Below are positions 49,044 through 61,530 of a stretch of DNA of 64,000 bases, in pieces; position 1 is the stretch's first letter, and each line of letters opens with the position of its first letter. Source of the stretch: Multifurca ochricompacta. Taxonomy: Eukaryota > Basidiomycota > Agaricomycetes > Russulales > Russulaceae. A model generated the notes under the pieces. It saw only the letters and a list, made by a program, of their open reading frames with translations. It was not told the origin of the DNA and ran no database searches. The stretch lies in NCBI GenBank assembly GCA_022496185.1, contig WTXG01000011.1:310001-374000 (forward strand), in the 5' to 3' direction. The translations under genes and the position numbers were made by a program.

Positions 49044-49875
49044 ATGCTCTCGCAGAGACCAACAAGCGTACTTCTCACATTTCTCGCTATCCTTTTCTTC
49101 ACGCATCCAACAAGTGCCATCAAATTCGCCCTCCAAGCCCACCGCTACCCACCTGCAAAATGCATATGGAATGCGGCCCATCCTAATGCACTCGTGATCG
49201 TCACTGCGAATGTTGGACCTGGCCCGGATCAGCGCGTCGAAATTGAAATAATTGACTCAAGTCCTCAGAAGAACGTGTATCTCCACAAGAAGGGTATCAA
49301 CGGCGAAACAAGGCTTGCAATCACTGCCCACTCAGAAGGAGAGGTTGGCGTATGCTTCAGAAATTACCTCGATCATGGTGCGCCGTGCCTATCCCACCTT
49401 GTGCAGCGGAGAATTGACAAGCGCGAGGACATGGTAGATGTTCCCGCGCATGACGCGAAAACTAGGTCCCGCATCGTTGATTTGGACGTTGACATCGGTG
49501 CTGACGCCGTGGATTATAAGTTCGCCTCCCCCGGTGTATATGATATTGTATGTCCTGACGTAGGGTTTCCATTAGTGCCATTGCAAACCAAGAATCCTTG
49601 TCGGGACTGGAAACCGAGATGCGTAAGCTTGAGGGGATTGTCAAGGAGATTGTAGACGAGATGGACTACCTTAAGAAACGAGAAGAGCGGTTTCAGAGCA
49701 CGAACGGTACGCTTTTTCCCCATGTCCCATGATTGTTGACTGACGAAGACTCAGTATCAACAAACGTTCGTGTGCAAAACTTCGGCTGGTTCACAATCGT
49801 GGCTCTGTTAGCGCTTGGGCGTGGCAGATAATGCATCTGCGCTCATTCTTCAAGCGCAAGTACTTGATTGATTAG
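49044..49875 (+). CDS. ERV25: p24 family cargo receptor, ERV25-like, one apparent frameshift
   Basis: Transmembrane cargo adaptor of COPII/COPI vesicles between ER and Golgi. A signal peptide (VLLTFLAILFFTHPTSA) precedes a GOLD domain (IKFALQAHRYPPAKCIW to EGEVGVCFRNYLDH). Then come VDLDVDIGADAVDY joined by splicing to NAIANQESLSGLETEMRKLE, a coiled coil (DEMDYLKKREERFQS), and a single membrane helix (FGWFTIVALLALG). One G seems lost in ttgggcgtgg (about 49818). Past it the frame WQIMHLRSFFKRKYLID completes the helix and a short cytosolic tail ending at 49875. DVDIGADAVDYNAIA is the mark of the delta (Erv25/TMED10) class. The stop overlaps the convergent DUS stop by 4 bp. Confidence 0.85.
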
Positions 49876-51268
49876 AACGTTTGAGTACTCGCGTCCATGC
49901 CGTCTTCCAATATATACGAAGCAAAGCTGCCAATGACGATTGCCTTAGCCAGAATTTCGGGAACATTACTACCCAGCATAAGCTGGTCATAGTCATCAGA
50001 CAGCTCATCATTGTCCAGAATTCCCGTCAGTTTGCGACCCTTCGCTTGCGCATCCCTCTATTACCTCAGCACCGGGGGAACCTGTCCACCTACACCATTG
50101 TTTCACTCTCTACCTTTCAAGAGCGTCTCTATTTCATCCAGCGACGCACATTGTCCGAGTTTTGTGCGGAATTGGGGGAACCACGGACGTCGCCGGCTAC
50201 GGTGCATTATATTATTGACAGTCCCAGATTAATGCTGCCAATACCTACCTCTGGTATTCCACGAAGTGTCTAATATGAGTTTGAACTGTCTTTAGTGTAG
50301 CGGTACCGGGATGTCTCTTGCATAATTCCAGATACTCCAGCGATACAGAGATGGGGTCGGGCAATGTGCCTTCAAACAAGCTACTCCTGACGTCAGGAGC
50401 ATCTATAACTGATTTAACGTACACTCACTAGGGATTGCCTAGCAGAGTTTCCCCCACCATGATACCGCTTGCGCCAGTAAAATCCTTATTATACAATACA
50501 TCATCCCAAGTACGCACATTCCCATTACTGATGACTGGAATATTGATACCATCTACAAGGGTTTTCACCACGGAAAGGTCGGCTGATCCTTGTCGGCGTC
50601 GGCGTGCCGATGGATAACGGGCATGTAACGCGAGAAAGGCCGCACCCGATGCCTCGAGATTGCTTGCCAGTGTGAGTGTTGATGATGCCGGGCTACAGAG
50701 GCGTAGTTTGGCGGAAATGGGGACGCTTAGTGAATGCGACAGAGACGAGACTGCAGCGAGCCATGACAGTTAAAAAGCCGAAAATAACCGTAAATTCTTC
50801 GAGGGCTCACTGGTGCTTTGAACGAGGGGCCAGTCCTTTTTTCCAAGCAAGTACGCCCCAAAATGTTCCTCTCGAGCGATATCTTGAGGACATCCAAGGT
50901 TCAGATCTGCATCACTTTGCACCGCAGTGTATCAGAGAGATGAAAGAACATATTATTAAAGGGCCTGATTGCACAAGCCACTGACCGATGCCGTCACAGA
51001 GATCCACGACTGTCTTTGCACCGCGAACAATCACATCCTGGTCATTACCGCAAACTTGGACAACCACTGGTCCTGTGGAGTATCGGCCCAATTCTAATGC
51101 GCGGCGGTGGAATGCGAGGTAGTCCGGATCAGAAAGAAGACGAGCCGGTTTGAGCATTTCAGTATACGTTAACGTGGCACCATGACGGTGAACGAGCACG
51201 CGAAATGGTGTATCTGATTGGTTCACCATCGGCGCTGCGATGTAACTAAGATCCATGTTGGTCGCCAT
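49872..51268 (-). CDS. tRNA-dihydrouridine synthase, Dus1-type
   Basis: FMN enzyme that reduces uridine to dihydrouridine in tRNA. Start at 51268 (MATNMDLSYIAAPMVNQSD); upstream codons of the frame lack ATG. Blocks: FRVLVHRHGATLTYTEMLKP, VVVQVCGNDQDVIVRGAKTV, IDLNLGCPQDIAREEHFGAY (catalytic Cys in GCPQ), SLSVPISAKLRLC, IPVISNGNVRTWDDVLY, GIMVGETLLGNPYSLFEGTL and a C-terminal helical part (QFRTKLGQCASLDEIETLL). The APMVNQSD and LGCPQ wording fits Dus1 rather than Dus2 or Dus3. One junction (about 50429/50385) needs the second of two nearby AG acceptors to avoid a stop. The final TAA at 49874-49872 overlaps the p24 stop on the other strand. Confidence 0.8.
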
Positions 51269-51391
51269 ATTTTTTGATGGCAAGTGCTCAATCAGGGATG
51301 AAGATGGAGACGGAGACGGTTAGAGCGCTGCTGATCGAGCACATTTACTAAAGCACCATCTTCATTTCTGGAGATCTTGTTGTCGTCGTTG

Positions 51392-52440
51392 GTGAAACAG
51401 AATGTCATTATTATTCCTCCGACCACGAAGCTTCCACCCATCAAGACCCTCAAGGCGATACCTGTCAGGCTGTTACATGAGGCCATTCAACATCTTAAGG
51501 CCCTTTACAGCCCTGAAACCCGCAGCTCCCGGTGCACCATACATGCGAAGGGACTCATTTACAACACGGGGCCTAATGGCAAAGCCATGGAAGCGATTCG
51601 AGCCGACGCATACGAACACGCACACGCATATGCAATGAGGTGGCTGACCGCGTTCATCGCGCAAACTACCGCCCTGCGCGGGACGATGCCAACACGGATG
51701 GTGTGAAACCGCTCGTCCAATCCGGGGCTGCACTGCTGGCAGCCTGCGCTGGAACAGCCCCTGCGGGCACGCAAATGGCTCACGGATGTTGCGTTGCGGA
51801 ACGACGACTTTGGCAGCGCTGGCACGCAGACATGGGGGGAGCGCATGCGTGCTGGCGGGGATGATCGCGGAATCTCTGGCTCGATTTGGATTGTGCGATG
51901 GGTGACGGGACTGCCTGGACCGCCTCCCATGTTGGAGGACGTGGAGAGGCGAATCTTATTCGAGTGCTGGAGCTTGGTGCAGGAACGGGACTCGTCAGCC
52001 TCGTGATGGCACGACTTCGGGGACACTGGCACTGGAGAACCCAAACTGAACATCAAGAACAATTTCCCTACTGATTCTAATGTCTCACAGATCCCTCACA
52101 CGCACTTGGAGCACCATTTGACACGCCTTTTGACGAAGCGTTTGGTGTGGACATCGTATATGGGTTAGAACATGCTGTATGGGTTAAAGCATGCCTCGAA
52201 CGACTTCTTCGCTCGACTGGTCGCTTTCATCTAGTGATCCCACTACGTGAGGGCTTTATCTGTCGAACGTTTCTTCCCTCGCGTGGAAAACCTATACGAG
52301 ATAGTGGAAGCAAAGCGGATCATATTTTATGTATCACGTAGGAAAAAAAAAACATCGCATGTAAAGCAGGGCTAGACGATGTGACCGGAGGAAAGGGTGA
52401 AGTGGAATATGCCCATTACATGATACAGTGGGCAGTAGGT
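51392..52440 (+). pseudogene. Decayed METTL-family (FAM86/METTL21-type) protein-lysine methyltransferase
   Basis: Recognisable pieces of a class I SAM-dependent methyltransferase lie in shifting frames. In order: KTLKAIPVRLLHEAIQHLKA, IHAKGLIYNTGPNGKAMEAI, LLAACAGTAPAGT, DFGSAGTQTWG, VLAGMIAESLARFGL, the SAM motif I block RVLELGAGTGLVSLVMARL, GTLALENPN, GVDIVYGLEHAVWVKACLER with LLRSTGRFHLVIPL, FFPRVENLYEIVEAKRI, and GLDDVTGGKGEVEYAHYMIQ. At least seven frame changes occur in one kilobase. The stretch between motif I and NNFPTDSN is too short and seems to lack the post-I segment, and no in-frame ATG precedes the first block. Density of damage is far above that of neighbouring genes, so I call it a true pseudogene. 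It probably shared a promoter with the DUS gene. Confidence 0.75.
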
Positions 52441-52531
52441 GGAGAACGGATAAACGGGCATGTTTGCACGAGTGATACGCCCTGTATAACGAGCTAACAT
52501 CGTTGTCACTAGCAGAGTGTGACGAACGAAT

Positions 52532-53412
52532 TCAACTTTCCGCATACAATTCAAATTCCCAAGGTAATTTCTGCGATGAATCCGCCTCGCTAAACCATAC
52601 CCTCTTTAGCCGACATGTCGCATAGACTTTGACATAGGATACATGCGAGAACCTTGCGCTAGGCAGCTCGATCTCGTGCAGCCTCACGTCTTCCTCGTCC
52701 TCATGTAAGTTCGAAGTAGTGCCCGTGAAGAGAAATGAGACAGAAGAGTGGGAAGGTACAACGATATGGTAGACCATGACGTTAAAGGAGTTGTCGAAGC
52801 TGAGGGGAAGGAAAGCGGGAGGTGTAGTAAGGGAGGTGAAGTGGGCTTGAGTAGGGGTTCATTCTGGATACAAAGACCCGTCAGCGGGAGGCACATTAAT
52901 GCAGAGACGGAATGGAAAGGCGCGTGCATCTCCGGATGCTTCACTAGGCTCGGTTATCGGTATATGGTAACTTATCTTCATTTCCTCCGCAGTGGGGGAA
53001 AGGATTTACTGAAGGGAGAGACGAGATCTACCTGAAATGTCGAACACCGCACGATACCCTCCCTTCCCGTTTGATCAACTAGGCCTAACTCAAAGGACCA
53101 CGGTCGGCCCATATTCCGCACCTGGATGTGAACCCAAGGGTGTTTTAAACCCAAGTCACCTTCCCGACCAATGCAGGAACGACCCCAATCGTGAGGAGGG
53201 CACCGTATATATGCCCTTGTCAGAGAAGGAGACTGTAAATGGAGGACCGTCTGGGTAAGCGCATAGCCCATTCTTTGAGAGTTATTATCTGCCCCGATGG
53301 GGTGAGAGGAAATGAGCTCGGCTGGAGTTGGTGGCGCTGGCGTGGACTTTGAGTCGTCAAGAAAGCAAGCAAATGAATCTACAGGGAGTGATAATCCGTC
53401 TTTAATGACCAT
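52532..53412 (-). CDS. CFAP20 (DUF667) domain protein, one apparent frameshift
   Basis: Two exons. The first (from ATG 53412) ends at FQ before a long intron (acceptor tatccag), then NEPLLKPTSPPLLHLPLSFP follows. The pattern tracks CFAP20, a small beta-sandwich protein of ciliary doublet microtubules that also has nuclear roles in animals. Blocks: AYIRCPPHDWGR, HPWVHIQVRNMGRPWSFELG, LVDQTGREGIVRCSTFQ, FSHVSYVKVYATCRLKRVWF and the ending LPWEFELYAES. One G seems missing in cacgggcact (about 52722-52724); restoring it keeps HFSSRGTTSNLHEDEEDVRL in frame. Reconstructed length is about 230 aa, near the family's 190-200. Function in a fungus is unknown; no cilium genes are nearby. Confidence 0.7.
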
Positions 53413-53653
53413 AGACGTAGCGGCTCGCTACCAGCTGATGAAAACAAAGAAACGATAGGTGTTTGAACCGAGCCGGAGAACATCGGTTAGGGCGAGAGAA
53501 GGACCGGAACGGGGAATGAAAGGAGCGATGAGGAGTGAGAGGGACGAGGTTACATATCACATGACTTTGATGGGTCGGATGGGTCGCTTAAACACCAATG
53601 CGGCTTGTTCTGCTTTCACATTCATTTTTATTTCTTCTGCACTCTACATCGCC

Positions 53654-54990
53654 ATGAGCGAGAGGCCTATTCAGCAGCAATGGCCAAGTTTTCTTAACCC
53701 AGCTACTTGTGTCCACAAAGGTCTTTGTCCTGTGACGAAACTCAGGGGACAGCACCCGCCTCTTGAAAGTCATTCTTTGTACTATGAACAGCACGGCACG
53801 GGACCGATTAAAGTGGTCTTCATCATGGGGTGAGTTTAGATGTTCAGTTCTTCTTCGATACCCTAATTGAAGGGCTATCGTCGTAGACTCAATGTGAGCA
53901 CGAGTGGATGGGCTGCGCAAGTAGAGCACTTTGGTCGGCTGCCCCAATATTCTATTCTAGTGTTCGACAACAGAGGTGTTGGGAACAGCGACACGCCAAT
54001 GGGGCCATACTCGTCTGTACCTTCAACAATGACATCACTAGACCGGTGCTAACGAATTCTCCTACCGGAGCCATCAGAACTAGTGGCATGGCGGAAGATG
54101 TCATTGTGCTACTTGATTTCCTCGGCTGGACTGAGAAGCGTGCTCTCCATCTTGTTGGATTATCGCTCGGTGGGATGATCGCACAGGGTGTGTTGAAACT
54201 TCTTGGTTAAACCATCTTAGTTCTGATTTTCATTTCTGCCACCTGCAGAGTTGTCCTATCGCATTCCCGAGAGATTCATCTCATTGACCCTGGGGGTGAC
54301 GACAGCCGGGGGCCTCCCTCTGTTCAACGTTCCTCCGGTGCGTTGGTGTGAGGTTTATTTTTTTAGAATGCCGATATTGAAATCAAGTAGTGGTTGGGAT
54401 TCAAGAACTTGCTAAGGTAAAAAGAGAGACTTTAAAGGAGATAGGTGACAAAGCTGAACAGTGGAGTTTTCAGGACACAATTCATTAGAGATCCAAAGAA
54501 AAGGGTACCGTACATCGTGGAGATGTGCTTCAACGATTCGTGGTTAGGTGCAAAAGCTGAGAATGATCCTGAAGGTAGAACAAACCGCGAAATCCAGATT
54601 ATGGTGCGTGATCTGGACACGGACAATTGGTGCTTTTCATGCTGAAGACAGTGTTGCAAGTTGTATAATCAACGCGCAGCCGTAACACGCATCCAGAAAC
54701 CGCTAGGAGCCCTTTCACAGATGTGGGCTGGTTTTACGCACCACGTGCAGCCCAAGCGTCTTGTCCAGATATCCAAAACGATCCCCAAGGTGCTAATCTT
54801 GACTGGAGATCAAGATCATTTGATAAGACCGTCAAACTCAGCATACTTAAAGAAGCACATGGCCGAGGCAGAGTATGTAGTATGGAAAGACACGGGGCAC
54901 GTCGTGAGCGCTCAACATGTAGAAAGATTCAATGCGATATTAGAACGGGTTTTCCTCGAGGGCCAGGCGAGGCTGGAGGGTTCGAGTTGA
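53654..54990 (+). CDS. Alpha/beta hydrolase-fold protein
   Basis: Starts MSERPIQQQWPSFLNPATCV at 53654 (an upstream ATG at 53561 would add a hydrophobic leader). Six exons stay in frame. Marks of the fold: YYEQHGTGPIKVVFIMG, ILVFDNRGVGNSDTPMG, the nucleophile elbow HLVGLSLGGMIAQ, the acid in VLILTGDQDHLIRPS and the base in WKDTGHVVSAQH, which makes a complete Ser-Asp-His triad. The cap region contains EMCFNDSWLGAKAENDPEGR. Substrate cannot be inferred; esterase, lipase or epoxide-related roles are all open. Intron before VTKLNSGVF is about 110 nt and the least certain. It is divergent from the CFAP20-like gene across 241 bp. Confidence 0.8.
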
Positions 54991-55016
54991 TCATGTGATA
55001 TAATCACGCTATTTTA

Positions 55017-55044
55017 ATTATTATTATTTTAAAATAATAATAAT
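55017..55044. repeat. AT-rich perfect inverted repeat
   Basis: Arms of at least 14 nt (attattattatttt / aaaataataataat) meet with no loop, inside a longer AAT/ATT-rich tract (55011-55063). It lies between the hydrolase stop and the PP1 promoter and could act as a terminator-like or cruciform element. Confidence 0.7.
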
Positions 55045-55511
55045 AATTAATAATAATAATTAACATTTTCTCACGGGTTGGGGGCGATGAAGAAATGGAC
55101 TCTGGCGGAGCCTTGCGGGGGCTTTGCGGGGCCTTGCGCAACCAACCAACCCAAACCGCCGCCGACCGTGACCGCCCGACAAATCAATTTCTGTTTCTGC
55201 CCTCCTCTACTCATCCTTGTTTTCATTTCTCTTCATTTCTCCTTTTTCTCTTCATACCAGGGGTTTCCCTACCTTCCCCCCATAACTCTCATAAATCTTC
55301 ACAACAACCAAAAACAAAAAGAAAAAAAAAATATTACCCAAGAAAAAATCAACGGTACAATTCCCAGACCCACTTTGCCGCTTTTGAAGCATCACCCGAC
55401 TTTCCTTACTCTCCCCACCGTCTTATCGTCAACAATTCAGGTCCAATTCGTTCCGGATTTTCATCAGTTACATTTCTCACCACACTCCTACAACATTCCG
55501 TTGCCTTTGTC

Positions 55512-57222
<1,711 letters not shown>

Positions 57223-57873
57223 GATCGCCCTGGCAGTGGCGGACCACCATCTCCATGGCAAGGGGGTCCCCCTTCGCCCCTTGCCTCCCTCATTTGTACC
57301 GCCTTTCTTCATTCCTTCCCTTCCCTTTCATCTCTTTATGTTTTGCTGTTCGATGTTCCGATTAGGCGTTAGACGATTATCCAGGTGGTAATATTGGTGG
57401 AGAGTCGGGCTGCAGTGCTAGTGCGGGCTGAGGAAGTTGTTTAGACCAGATCTGGCCCATGGTTGCCGACTGGCGGCTGCTTGTACCATGACTATAATGC
57501 GTAGGGGGACGTGGAAGGGCAGGTGGCGGGAGATGGACGCATAAAAGTATCAAACGCGCATGCATGGACGGCACCGTCTTCCTGTATCATCATCACCCTC
57601 AATCCCCTCATTCACCGCCGCCTCTCACTCCCTGATGAACTTAATTATCTACTTTCCTTACTGACCCTCGATGGCTGCTCGTTCGTTCTGATGGTTCAAT
57701 ATCATGTATACCATGGCACCACATCCCCGATCTCTAACTCTATAACAACGAACTTTCCGAACGAGCGCGATGTTTCTTCTCTCTCACTTTCAGCCTACCT
57801 CTCAGCCTGTCTTTTACATCTGTTGAATCCCATTTTTTTTCATTTGCTCCTCTCTTCTGCTGCTCCCGAAAGC
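57223..57873. other. Intergenic
   Basis: 3' flank of PP1 and probable promoter of the next gene. The open frame beginning 57511 is Ser/Leu-rich without recognisable domain. Confidence 0.4.
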
Positions 57874-58720
57874 ATGGCACTCGAACACGATCGGGTTTCC
57901 TCTGTCCAGCCAGTTGATATCAGACTGCTTTGAAGATGGCATGGCTTAATCTCCCATTGTCGAAATTTATGTTTCAATTTTGACTGTCACCGTCGGTTAG
58001 ACTTCCTCCGGACTGGGCTGGAAAGCATTAGCTCGGTTGTCCGCCTGGCATTCAGAGAGAATATGATTCTATTTCGAAACGCCTCCTCACCTCACCCAAC
58101 CTCATAAATATTTCTGCTTACCTGCTCGGCTTCTCGCTTGTTATCCCGGGGATCTTGCTATCCCCTATGCCCCCGCTAAGATCAAACAAGGCCTTCTTTT
58201 CTTCTCTTGGATCATTTCAGCGATTTGTGCTCGCGTTGTCCCCCTTTGTATCGTGCGCCATATCTTCTGGTTATTCAACAGGTCCTTACTATCGGCCGCA
58301 AAGAATCACCACAGCTCAGTCAGACGAGCTCACTCATCCACACCCAACAGAAGAAGGATGCCTCGTGCCCCCTACTTGTGATGCTGTTATCAGATACACT
58401 CTCACCCTCGTGCGCCGTGCTCGTGGTCGGCACATTTCGAGCCAGGCTCTTACTGCCATTGTCCTCTGCTCGACTGTCGTGTTTTGTGCGCTCGTTGGCT
58501 GTATTTTACAACTCCCTTCCGCGTTCTTTTCCCTTCGTAACCGTTTCCGATCGGGTACTCCTGCCGAGACACTCCCAATACGGCAGAATTCCTCGACGAA
58601 GAGATGGGCAGCTCACCGATTCACTTGGCTACCCATTTGTCGCCTCCCCCGCCTTACTCGCGCGCCCCTTCTTACGAGAGTTCCGGGGGTAACGGAAGAC
58701 GGGTCGCGAGTGCACAATAG
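57874..58720 (+). CDS. Probable multipass membrane protein, gene model unresolved
   Basis: I do not recognise this gene. Hydrophobic segments occur in different frames: NISAYLLGFSLVIPGILLSP (about 58105-58170), KQGLLFFSWIISAICARVVP (about 58188-58250) and LTAIVLCSTVVFCALVGCIL (about 58450-58515). They are followed by a hydrophilic tail EEMGSSPIHLATHLSPPPPY ending at 58720, which contains a PPPY motif of the kind bound by WW domains of ubiquitin ligases. Joining them needs introns or frame corrections that I could not fix with confidence. Both unresolved splicing and missing bases are plausible. Confidence 0.35.
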
Positions 58721-58978
58721 TTTCTCTTTGTTCATGCCTCGGTTGCGTTTATTATCAGCGAAAAACTCCTTGTAGGCGACTCTGCTTGTATCTTGCACAT
58801 CGAAAACTTTCTACGGGCTACGCTAAAATAGTAGAAAGGCACTAGTATTCTACTCTTGCTTGACCTTGAGGACATGAAGGGCGAAGATAGCACCACGTGA
58901 TCATTATGCCATTCACATGATTGAAGTCGCGTCGCGTTATCACTTTCCATTCTTCCAACTTCCACACTGCTTGTCATC

Positions 58979-60366
58979 ATGGCCATGGCGACACCAGCTG
59001 GAAATTCAACCCCACCCTCACCCCTACCATCCACTGCATCGAGCCTTTGGGCTCGTTTACTTCATGATCACGGCCCATCTAAGGCTAATGGTACTCAGCT
59101 CCCCCCATATGCCCACCTCACGCCCCAAGACAAGGCTGGCACATCAACCCGGATCCTTCTCCATGACACACACGCACGTCTTGAAAAATTCTCGGAACGC
59201 GCAAACTCTATTTTCTCTGAAATTGAAGCCTCCAAGAGGGAGATGGTCAGGGTTAGGGAGGAGGTTGAAAGCTTGCGAGAGAAGGAACTCGAGGCAATTG
59301 CTCAATTAAGCGCGTTTTTTCGCGCATATATGCATGTAACTGTGCTCCTAACTATATATTTCAGTCAACCGGTGTCAGTCCTCTCTCCAGAAGACTATAG
59401 GGGATCCCGTGCAAGCGCGCGAAGCTACCGCAATACAAGCCAGTCTCACGTTGACAACGGAACGGCTGCATGCTCTTGAGGGCAAGATCAGTTGCAAGCT
59501 GGAAGCGTTAATCACGGTAGAATACACTCCGGTGCTTTAATGGAAACATGTAATCATCCCGTTCACAGCTTCTTCAAACTCAAAACCAGTTATCGCAATC
59601 CCTCCAAGAGCAGTTTTCACTGTCGCAAAACCAACAAAGTCGAATCCTCGAACTACTCGCACCACTCCACCCGGCTCTCCAATCTATACCGCTCCATATA
59701 AGCATTGCATGCAACGCTATCATGGAGAAGATACCGCAAGGCTGCCGGTGCATCAACTCTTGTCCTGTTCCCTCGCCTCCTTCAGCAACATCCACCCATA
59801 CTTCATCATCGAAGGGTAGTGCGGAGGCAGAGCTACCTGAAGCGACAAGAAAAAGACGAAAGATTGATCTCTCACATTCTCCCCAGCATATAACGTCTAC
59901 TCGAGGTGATCAGGATCGATCCATTGGGGTAGAAAGACATCAGGCATCAGTGGGAACACGGAATCAGTTCCAAGAGGTCGGTACCCCTTCTGCCGTTCCA
60001 ACCCCAAGTGGCCAAAGGCGCGGCAATGGTACCAGTGCAATGGCTCACAGTTATCTGGGAGATGTCCAGTGTGGGTCTAGCAACGCCGCTCAGGCGACAA
60101 GATTATCAATTATCGCAAGGACACCGCCTAACAAGAGCCTTGGTAGAAAAGGTATGAACCGGTCTATCGCCCTAGTTTCCCACCATACACACTCCTCGCC
60201 CATCTTCAGACATAACAAATTCCTTTACCTCTTTAAGGGTGAGTTGCTTCTCCATACGAGGATATATATGGCCGGTCTCATTGCGCAGGTTCCCACTGTG
60301 AATGTTCCCGGGAAGAGGTTCATTTTGATTGGTGACGACGACGATGACGACGATGATAATCTTTGA
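58979..60366 (+). CDS. Coiled-coil protein with acidic tail, unknown function
   Basis: No named family recognised. The N-terminal part is Pro/Ser-rich. It is followed by a coiled coil (RLEKFSERANSIFSEIEASK, REMVRVREEVESLREKELEA), continued after an intron by INRCQSSLQKTIGDPVQARE and LTTERLHALEGKI. Another intron leads to Gln-rich helix LLQTQNQLSQSLQEQFSLSQ. Then come a basic block (TRKRRKIDL, a likely nuclear signal), a long polar linker and a final exon VPTVNVPGKRFILIGDDDDD, where the hydrophobic strand before an acidic run resembles a SUMO-interacting motif. The first intron (59310-59364) uses a GC donor (GCGCGT). A nuclear scaffold is a guess. Confidence 0.65.
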
Positions 60367-61530
60367 CCATTCATTCCCATGACAATTTCTGCGATAGAAG
60401 ATGACGGTGCTTAGATATAAGTTCCAAAATATGTTCGCAGACAGAACGCTATTGTCGTAAGACCCCGGATTTTGTAGTTCAAAGCCTCAGAGTGGTACTG
60501 AAAACGGTTCTTTGATCTCGCGGGATGTCACTCGTGGGGGCACCGATTCTATGGATGTATCCCGAAATAACTCGACTCCTTCGGTCTGAGCCTGAGTGAG
60601 ATCCACGAACCTGCAGTGATAGGCCGCTCGGAGTTGATAGACAACCCTCAACCCCGCTTTGGAAGATCTATGTTCTGTATAATGATATTATGCGGGATGT
60701 TTTGACACTTAAAAAAGTAAATTTTTAAAAATAAAATAAAAAGTGGGGTTTCTTTGCTGTTATGTTACTAGAACTAGAACTAAAACTAGAACTAGAAGCA
60801 CATGCGTCTCGGGGGTATTGGAGTCTCGTGAACGTGAGCGTTGAAGAAACGTTAAAACGTTGAATGTCGCGCAGAATATTCCTTATTCATTAGAGTTTGG
60901 TCGACCACAAAAGGTTGTTGAACTGATGGAATAAGTGATTAGTTAAGTTGGGTTGGTGATTATCTGCCAATAGTTGGAGTTCGAGCGAGTTGCATTGGCA
61001 ATTGGTGCCGAGGTGGGGAAGGGAGGGGAAGGGAAGGCGGGTAGATTTTGATATTTTAGATTATCGGCGTTTTCACGGAAGATGGTTTGTTTCCGTTTCT
61101 CCGCTTTGTCTCCCTCCCAACCCTTCACATGGACATGGACGACATGGACAGGATCATGACAAACGAGCGCTACGCCACACATACACAAAAAGACCTCAAT
61201 AAAAAAAAGAAAAAAAAGATATCAGGTTCTTCCTTCCCTTTGTACGATAAATTACCGGCAGATTAATCGCGCCGGGATACAGTAAAAAGAGGGGAATTGG
61301 TGATTGCCGTAAACTTGTTACGTGAGTTCAACATGAGTGTGTGTATCGCGAGATATTAGCGAGCAAGTGGCTGAGAGGAAAGTAGAGAGGTGGACCTAAC
61401 AAAAAAAAAGGGTGACATGAAAGAAAAAAAAAACCATCGTACATATGCATGCAGGTACGCATTGAAATCCACCTAGAGAATCTGTCTACAAGGATAAAGT
61501 AAAGGTGTTCGATGTTAGTTGGGAAGAGGA
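60367..61530. other. Intergenic, convergent 3' ends
   Basis: About 1.16 kb between the coiled-coil gene and the PH-like/vWA gene. It has an A/T-rich segment (60712-60745), an (ACTAGA) repeat (60770-60798) and A runs near 61200. No conserved frame or RNA gene seen. Confidence 0.45.
60770..60798 (+). repeat. Imperfect (CTAGAA) tandem repeat
   Basis: Four to five ctagaa-like hexamers, one altered to ctaaaa, in the intergenic region. Confidence 0.85.
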
